Under the pieces are notes generated by a model that was not told the DNA's origin, made no database searches, and was given only the letters and a program-made list of their open reading frames with translations. This document shows, piece after piece, positions 30,001 through 39,000 of a stretch of DNA of 64,000 nt. Position numbers and translations under genes: made by a program. How positions within the stretch are numbered: the first letter of the stretch is position 1; every line of letters starts with the position of its first letter. This stretch comes from CBDBJR01 sp965206445. Its GTDB lineage: Bacteria > Pseudomonadota > Gammaproteobacteria > Arenicellales > Poriferihabitantaceae. The stretch is from NCBI GenBank assembly GCA_965206445.1, contig CBDBJR010000002.1, positions 124,001-188,000 of the forward strand, given 5' to 3'.

Positions 30001-33000
30001 CTGCGCACCCAGCCGACCGCCACCGTGACAGTCGCAATACCCGCAGTTGATGACGTGACGGCCGCTCCGGCGTCGCTGACCTTCACCCCAGGCAACTGGA
30101 ACACGACGCAGACGGTCAGGGTCACCGCGGTCACGGATGCTGACGTAGACAATGACGTCGTGACGCTGATGCACACCGCCAGCGGCGGAGATTACGATGC
30201 GGTGAGCGACACGGTCACGGTCACGGTCCTGGATAACGAGCCCCCGAGCGCCCCGGGCGTGCGCGTCAGCACGGATAGGTTGACGGTTGCCGAAGGCGGC
30301 ATGAACACCTACACCGTGCGCTTGAACACGGATCCGGGAGGCGATGTGATGGTCACGGTGGGCGGGGCAAGCGGCGATGTCAGCGTGACCTCCCCGTTGA
30401 CCCTGACCTTTACGACAATCAACTGGGACACGGAGCAGACGGTCAGAGTCACTGCGATGGATGATGCCGATGCCGTAGCGGATGTGGTCACCCTGACGCA
30501 CACGGTCAGCGACTACGACATGGTCACCAGCGTGCCGAATGTGGTGGTGACGGTCACCGAAAACGACACCGCCGCGGTCACCGTGACGGAAACCGACGGC
30601 GATACCACCGTGGCCGAACCGGACGGCACGGATACCTACACCGTGGTGCTCAGAAGCCAGCCGACCGCCGATGTGACAATTACCCCGATCAGCGGCGACT
30701 CCACGGTAGCCACCGTCTCGGCGGCGCTGACCTTCAGCACCGCCAACTGGAACACGCCGCAGGACGTCACCGTCACCGTGGTGGATGACAGCATAGATAA
30801 TACGGATGACCGCACCACCACCGTGACCCACGCGATCACCGGCGGCGGCTATAACGGTGTGGGCGTGGCGGATGTGATGGTGACCGCCACCGCCACCGAT
30901 GACGACACGGCGGGCGTGCGCATCAGCACGCCGACGGTGACGGTTGTCGAAAACGGGCAGAACACCTACACCGTGCAGTTGGAGACGCAGCCGGTGGGCA
31001 ATGTGGAGGTCACGGTGGGCGGGGCGAGCGGCGATGTCAGCGTGACTGGCTCCCCGTTGACCTTTACGCCCGACAACTGGAACACCGCGCAGCCCGTCAC
31101 GGTACTGGCGGCCGATGATGCCGATGCCGTACCGGATGGCCCGGTCACCCTGACGCACACGGTCAGCGGCTACGGTGCCATCACCAGCGGGGCGAATGTG
31201 GTGGTGACGGTCACCGAGAACGACCTGGCCGGCCTCACCCTGACTCCTGGCGCCGTGAATGTGAATGAAGGCGGGTCCAGCCAATACACGGTGGTGCTGC
31301 GCACCCAGCCGCCCGCCACCGTGACGGTCGCAATACCCGCAGTCGATGACGTGACGGCCGCTCCGGCGTCGCTGACCTTCACCCCAGGCAACTGGAACAC
31401 GGCGCAGACGGTCAGGGTCACCGCGGTCAGTGATGCTGACGGAGCCGATGACGTCGTGACGCTGACGCACACCGCCAGCGGCGGAGATTACGATACGGTG
31501 AGCGACACGGTCACGGTCACGGTCCTGGATAACGCGCCCTCGAGCGCCCCGGGCGTGCGCGTCAGCATGGATAGGTTGACGGTTGTCGAAGGCGACATGA
31601 ACACCTACACCGTGCGCTTGAACACGCAGCCGGGAGGCGATGTTATGGTCACGGTGGGCGGGGAAAGCGGCGATGTCAGCGTGATCGGCTCCCCGGTGGC
31701 TTTGACCTTCACGACCGGCAACTGGGACACGGAGCAGACGGTCATAGTCAATGCGGCCGAAGATGACAATGCCGTAGCGGATGCCATGGTCACCCTGACG
31801 CACACGGTCATCGGCTACGGGACCATCATCGAGCCGACTGTGGTGGTGACGGTCACCGAAAACGACACCGCCGCCCTCACCTTAACGCCTGGCGCCGTGA
31901 ATGTGAACGAAGGCGGGTCCGGCCAATACACGGTGGCATTGCGCACCGAGCCGACCGACACCGTGACAGTCGACATCACCGCAGGTGGTGACGTGAGGAC
32001 CAATCCGATGTCGCTGACCTTCACCATAAGCAACTGGAACACGCCGCAGCCCGTCACCGTCACTGCGGAAGAGGATGCTGACGGGAACAATGACACGCAG
32101 GCGCTGACGCACACTGCCAGCGGCGGAGATTACGGTGCGGTGACCGGCACGGTCGCGGTCACCGTCATGGATAACGACACCCCGGGCGTGCGCATCAGCA
32201 CGCCGACGTTGACGGTTGCCGAGGGCATGCGGAACACCTACACCGTGCAGTTGGACACGCAGCCGGCGGGCACTGTGACGGTCACGGTGGGCGGGGCGAG
32301 CGATGATGTCAGCGTGACCGGCTCCCCGTTGACCTTCACGACCGGCAACTGGAACACGGAGCAGACGGTCACCGTCACTGCGGCCGAGGATGCCGATGCC
32401 GTAGCGGATGACATGGTCACCCTGACGCACACAGCCAGCGGCTACGGTGGTGCCATCACCAGCGAGGCGAATGTGGAGGTGACGGTCACCGAGAACGACA
32501 CCGCCGGCCTCGCCCTGACTCCTGTCGCCGTGAATGTGAATGAAGGCGGGTCCAGCCAATACACGGTGGCGCTGCGCACCCAGCCGACCGACACCGTAAC
32601 GGTCGCAATACCCGCAGTTGATGACGTGACGGCCGCTCCGGCGTCGCTGACCTTCACCCCAGGCAACTGGAACACGGCGCAGACGGTCAGGGTCACCGCG
32701 GTCGAGGATACTGACGTAAACAATGACGTCGTGACGCTGATGCACACCGCCAGCGGCGGAGATTACGATGCGGTGAGAGGCACGGTCACGGTTACGGTCC
32801 TGGATAACGTGCCCCCGAGCACCCCGGGCGTGCGCATCAGCATGGATAGGTTGACGATTGACGAAGGCGGCATGAACACCTACACCGTGCGCTTGAACAC
32901 GGATCCGGGAGGCGATGTTACGGTCACGGTGGGCGGGGCAAGCGGCGATGTCAGCGTGACCTCCCCGTTGACCCTGACCTTTACGACAATCAACTGGGAG

Positions 33001-36000
33001 ATGGAGCAGACGGTCAGAGTCACTGCGATGGATGATGCCGATGCCGTAGCGGATGTGGTCACCCTGACGCACACGGTCAGCGACTACGACATGGTCACCA
33101 GCGTGCCGAATGTGGTGGTGACGGTCACCGAAAACGACACCGCCGCGGTCACCGTGACGGAAACCGACGACGATACCACCGTGGCCGAACCGGACGGCAC
33201 GGACACCTACACCGTGGTGCTCAGAAGCCAGCCGACCGCCGATGTGACAATTACCCCGATGAGCGGCGCCCCCACGGTAGCCACCGTCTCGGCGGCGCTG
33301 ACCTTCAGCACCGCCAACTGGAACACGCCGCAGGACGTCACCGTCACCGTGGTGGATGACAGCATAGATAATACGGCTGACCGCACCACCACCGTGACCC
33401 ACGCGATCACCGGCGGCGGCTATAACGGTGTGGGCGTGGCGGATGTGATGGTGACCGCCACCGATAACGACACGGCGGGCGTGCGCATCAGCACGCAGAT
33501 AGTGATGGTTGCCGAAAACGGGCAGAACACCTACACCGTGCAGTTGGACACACAGCCGGCGGGCAATGTGGAGGTCACGGTGGGCGGGGCGAGCGGCGAT
33601 GTCAGCGTGACCGGCTCCCCGTTGACCTTTACGCCCGACAACTGGAACACCGCGCAGCCCGTCACGGTACTGGCGGACGATGATGCCGATGCCGTACCGG
33701 ATAGCCCGGTCACCCTGACGCACACGGTCAGCGGCTACGGTGCCATCACCGGCGGGGCGAATGTGGTGGTGACGGTCACCGAGAACGATAGGGCGGGTTT
33801 CACTTTCAATCCCGCCACCGCCACCGTGAATGTGAATGAAGGCGGGTCCAACCAATACACGGTGGCACTGCGCACTCAGCCGACCGACACCGTAACGGTC
33901 GCAATACCCGCAGTCGATGACGTGACGGCCGCTCCGGCGTCGCTGACCTTCACCCCAGGCAACTGGAACACGGCGCAGACGGTCAGGGTCACCGCAGTCA
34001 CGGATACTGACGTAGACAATGACGTCGTGACGCTGAGGCACACCGCCAGCGGCGGAGATTACGATGCGGTGAGCGACACGGTCACGGTCACGGTCCTGGA
34101 TAACGAGCCCCCGAGCGGCCGCCCGGGCGTGCGCATCAGCATGGATAGGTTGCCGGTTGACGAAGGCGGCACGAACACCTACACCGTGCGCTTGAACACG
34201 GATCCGGGAGGCAATGTTACGGTTACAGTGGGCGGGGCAAGCGGCGATGTCAGCGTGACCTCCTCGTTGACCTTGCTCTTTACGACAATCAACTGGGCCG
34301 CGGAGCAGACGGTCACAGTCACTGCGATGGATGATGCCGATGCCGTAGCGGATATGGTCACCCTGACGCACACGGTCATCGGCTACGGGGCCATCATCGA
34401 GCCGACTGTGGTGGTGACGGTCACCGAAAACGACACCGCCGCCCTCACCTTAACGCCTGACGCCGTGAATATGAACGAAGGCGGGTCCGGCCAATACACG
34501 GTGGCATTGCGCACCGAGCCGACCGACACCGTGACAGTCGACATCACCGCAGGTGGTGACGTGAGGACCAATCCGATGTCGCTGACCTTCACCACAAGCA
34601 ACTGGAACATGCCGCAGGACGTCACCGTCACTGCGGAAGAGGATGCTGACGGGAACAATGACACGCAGGCGCTGACGCACACTGCCAGCGGCGGAGATTA
34701 CGGTGCGGTGACTGGCACGGTCACAGTCACCGTCATGGATAACGACACCCCGGGCGTGGTCATCAGCACGGCGGAGTTGGAGATTGACGAAGGCATGCAG
34801 AACACCTACACCGTGCGCTTGAACACGCAGCCGGGAGACGATGTTATGGTCACGGTGGGCGGGGCGAGCGGCGATGTCAGCGTGACCGGCTCCCCGTTGA
34901 CCTTTACGCCCGACAACTGGAACACCGCGCAGCCCGTCACGGTACTGGCGGCCGAGGATGCCGATGCCGTACCGGATAGCTCGGTCACCCTGACGCACAC
35001 GGCCAGCGGCTACGGTGCCATCACCAGCGGGGCGAATGTGGTGGTGACGGTCACCGAGAACGACCTGGTCGGCCTCACCCTGACTCCTGACGCCGTGAAT
35101 GTGAATGAAGGTGGGTCCAGCCAATACACGGTGGCGCTGCGCACCCAGCCGACCGACACCGTGACGGTCGCAATACCCGCAGTCGTCGGGGACGTGACGG
35201 CCGCTCCGGCGTCGCTGACCTTCACCACAAGCAACTGGAACACGGCGCAGACGGTCACGGTCATGGCGGTCGAGGATGATCTTGACGTAAACGATGACAT
35301 CGAGACGCTGACGCACACCGCCAGCGGCGGAGATTACGGTTCGGTGAGCGGCACGGTCACGGTCACGGTCCTGGATGACGACACCCCGGGCGTGCGCATC
35401 AGCACGGATAGGTTGACGGTTGCCGAAGGCGGCACGAACACCTACACCGTGCGCTTGAACAGGCAGCCGGGAAGCAATGTGACGGTCATGGTGGACGGGG
35501 CAAGCGGCGATGTCAGCGTGACCTCCCCGTTGATCCTGACCTTTACGTCAGTCAACTGGGACACGGAGCAGACGGTCACGGTCAATGCGGCCGAGGATGA
35601 CGACGCCGTAGCGGATGCCATGGTCACCCTGACCCACGCGGTCACCGGATACGACATGGTCACCAGCGTGCCGAATGTGGTGGTGACGGTCACCGAAAAC
35701 GACACCGCCGCGGTCACCGTGACGGAAACCGACGGCGATACCACCGTGGCCGAACCGGACGGCACGGATACCTACACCGTGGTGCTCAGAACCCAGCCGA
35801 CCGCCGATGTGACGATTACCCCGACAAGCGGCGACACCGCGATAGCCACCGTCTCGGCGGCACTGACCTTCACCACCGTCAACTGGGAGACGCCGCAGGA
35901 GGTCACCGTGACCGGCGTGAACGACAGCATAGATAATATGGATGACCGCCGCACCACCACCGTGACCCACGAGATCACCGGCGGCGGCTATAACGGTGTG

Positions 36001-39000
36001 AACGTGGAGGATATGGATGTGACGGTGACCGTCACCGATGACGACCTCGCGCCGACCGGCATTACCCTGGCACTGAGCCCGAACAGCGTCGCTGAAATCG
36101 GCAACGCCGAGATCACCGTCACCGCCACCCTTACCGGCGGCGGCACTCGAACCGACCCGACGGTTGTCAGCCTGAGCACGGCGGACGACGACCCCCCGGC
36201 GGCCAACTCAGCGGCCGCGGGCGCGGACTACACGGCGGTGACATCGGTGAACCTGACCATCCCGGCCGCCAGCGCCAGTGCTCAGATGACGCTGACCATT
36301 CCCGTCATGGAAGACGTGATTGATGAAGGGACGGGTGAGACCTTGCTCGTCATTGGCACGACCACGGTGAGCAGCATCACCAACATCACCGCGGCGACCC
36401 TGACCATCACCGACAATGACGCTGCCGACGTCACCGTCTCCGACTCGACCCTCACCGTCGCAGAAAATGACGGCACGGCCACCTACACTGTGGTACTCCG
36501 AACCCAGCCGACCGCCGACGTGACGATTACCCCGACAAGCGGCAACACCGCGATAGCCACCGTCTCGGCGGCACTGACCTTCACCACGTCCAACTGGGAC
36601 ATGGTGCAAACCGTCACCGTGACCGGCGTGAACGATAGCGTTGATAGCGCCAATCGTATGGCGACCGTGACCCACGAGATCACCGGCGGCGGCTATAACG
36701 ATGTGAACGTGGAGGATGTGATGGTGACCGTCACCGATGACGACGACGCGCCGACCGGCATTACCCTGGCACTGAGCCCGAACATCGTCGCTGAAGATGT
36801 CGGCGACGCCGTGATCACCGTTACCGCCACCCTTACCGGCGGCGGCACTCGAACCGAGGATACGGTTGTCAGCCTGAGCACGGCGGACGTCACGGCGAGC
36901 GCGGGCGTGGACTACACGGCGCCAGCATCGGTAAACCTGACCATCCCGGCCACCATCGCCAGCGCTGCGGCGACGTTGACCATTCCCGTCACGAATGACG
37001 TGATTAACGAGGCGGATGAGACCTTGCGCGTCACGGGCACGACCACGGTGGGCACCCTCACCATCACCGAGGCGCTCCTGACCATCACCGACAATGACAA
37101 CGCGCCGGCCGAGATTACCCTGGCACTGAGCCCGTCCAGCGTCGCTGAAGATGTCGGCAACGCCGCGATCACCGTCACCGCCACCCTTGTGGGCACCACC
37201 ACCCGGAGCGAGGAGACGGTTGTCAGCCTGGGCACGGCGGACGGCACGGCGACCGCGGGCGCGGACTACACGGCGGTAACACCGGTAAACCTGACCATCC
37301 CGGTCGCCAGCGCCAGCGCTCAGATGACGCTGACCATTCCCGTCATGGATGACGTGATTGACGAGGGAGCGAGTGAGACCTTAAGTGTAATGGGTATGAC
37401 CACAGTCGGCCTCACCGTCACCCCTGCCGACCTGACCATCATTGATGACGACGCACCAACCGGCATTACCCTGGCGCTAAACCCGGACAGCGTCGCTGAA
37501 GATGTCGGCAACGCCGAGATCACCGTCACCGCCACCCTTGAGGGTGGCACCACCCGGAGCGAGGAGACGGTTGTCAGCCTGAGCACGGCGGACAACACAG
37601 CGACCGCGGGCACGGACTACACGGCGGTAACATCGGTAAACCTGACCATCCCGGCCACCATCGCCAGCGCTGAGATGACGCTGACCATTCCCGTCACGAA
37701 TGATCCGATTCACGAGGCGGATGAGACCTTGCGCGTCAGAGGCACGACCGCGGTCGGCCTCACCGTCACCGCGGCACCCCTGACCATCACCGACGACGAC
37801 GATCCGACGGAGCGCACGGCGGCGTTGAATGAACAGATACTGCCACGGATAATCCCGGCGGTGCTGGACGGCAGCAATCAGTTGGTCATCGATCGGCTGC
37901 GCCGCCGCGACAATAGTGCCGGTCGCGGCAGCACGGCAATCGCCGGCAACAGCGTCGGCGATAGCGGTGAATCATCGCCCGCCGACCTGATGCAGCAGTT
38001 GGGACAATGGCTGTACAGCGATGCGGCTGAAGTCGCACTGAGTCGGCAGTTGCGGCAGTTGGACGAGTTTGAGCTGCGCAAGTTTATTGGCGACCTGTCG
38101 TTTGACGCCGACGGTGAACGGATTGGCATGGACGGCGCCGCGCTGTACGGCAGCGGCAGCTACCGCCAACTGTCGGGCGGCGAAGACGGGATAGATTGGG
38201 ACGGCGACCTGATCGGCGGCTATGTCGGCATAGACAAGTGGCTGCAAGCGGATATGCTGGTGGGCGTATCGATATCGTATTTCAAGGGCGAGTTTGACTA
38301 TGACGATGCGGATAGTCCCACGGACGACGACGGCAAGTACGATGTGAATCTCACCGGCGTGCACCCATACATTGGCTGGTCGGTGTCGGATGATCTGGAT
38401 GTATGGGCGAGTATCGGCTACGGCGCAGGTGAGGTCGAGTTGGTGGACAGTGCCAGTCAGCGCAGCAGCGATCTGGAGTACAGCGCGGTGAGTGTGGGCG
38501 CGAACGGCCGCTTGTATGCGTCGGATGAATTGATCGCGGGTGGTCGCAGCGAGCTGCGGCTGCGCGGTGAGGTGTCGGTATGGCAGCTTGATTTTGATCG
38601 CAACGGCGGCGGCTTTAATGATTTGAGCAGCCAGCGAGCGCGCCTGGTGCTGGAGGCGAGCCATACCCGCAGTACGGCGTCGGGTAACAACCTGCGCAGC
38701 GGTTTGGAGCTGGGCGTGCGGCATGACGGCGGCGACGGTCAGAGCGGGCAGGGGATTGAGCTGGGCGGCAACGTGGAGTGGCGCGATGCGAAGCGGGGTC
38801 TGACGCTGTCGGGCAGGGGTCGGGTGCTGACGCTGGCGGAGTATAGCGACTGGGGATTGAGCGGGACGTTGCGCGTGGAATCGAAGTCGGACGGTCGCGG
38901 GTTGTCGCTCAGTCTGTCGCCGAGCTACGGACGCGACGGCAGCAGCATTGAGCGGCTGTGGTCTAACGGTGCGTCGGCGCTGTCGAGTGCCGGTCAGTCG

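Noticed and set aside
16717..36040. CRISPR-like array
   Set aside because: The repeats are ~320 bp, coding, and without unique short spacers; no cas genes are present.
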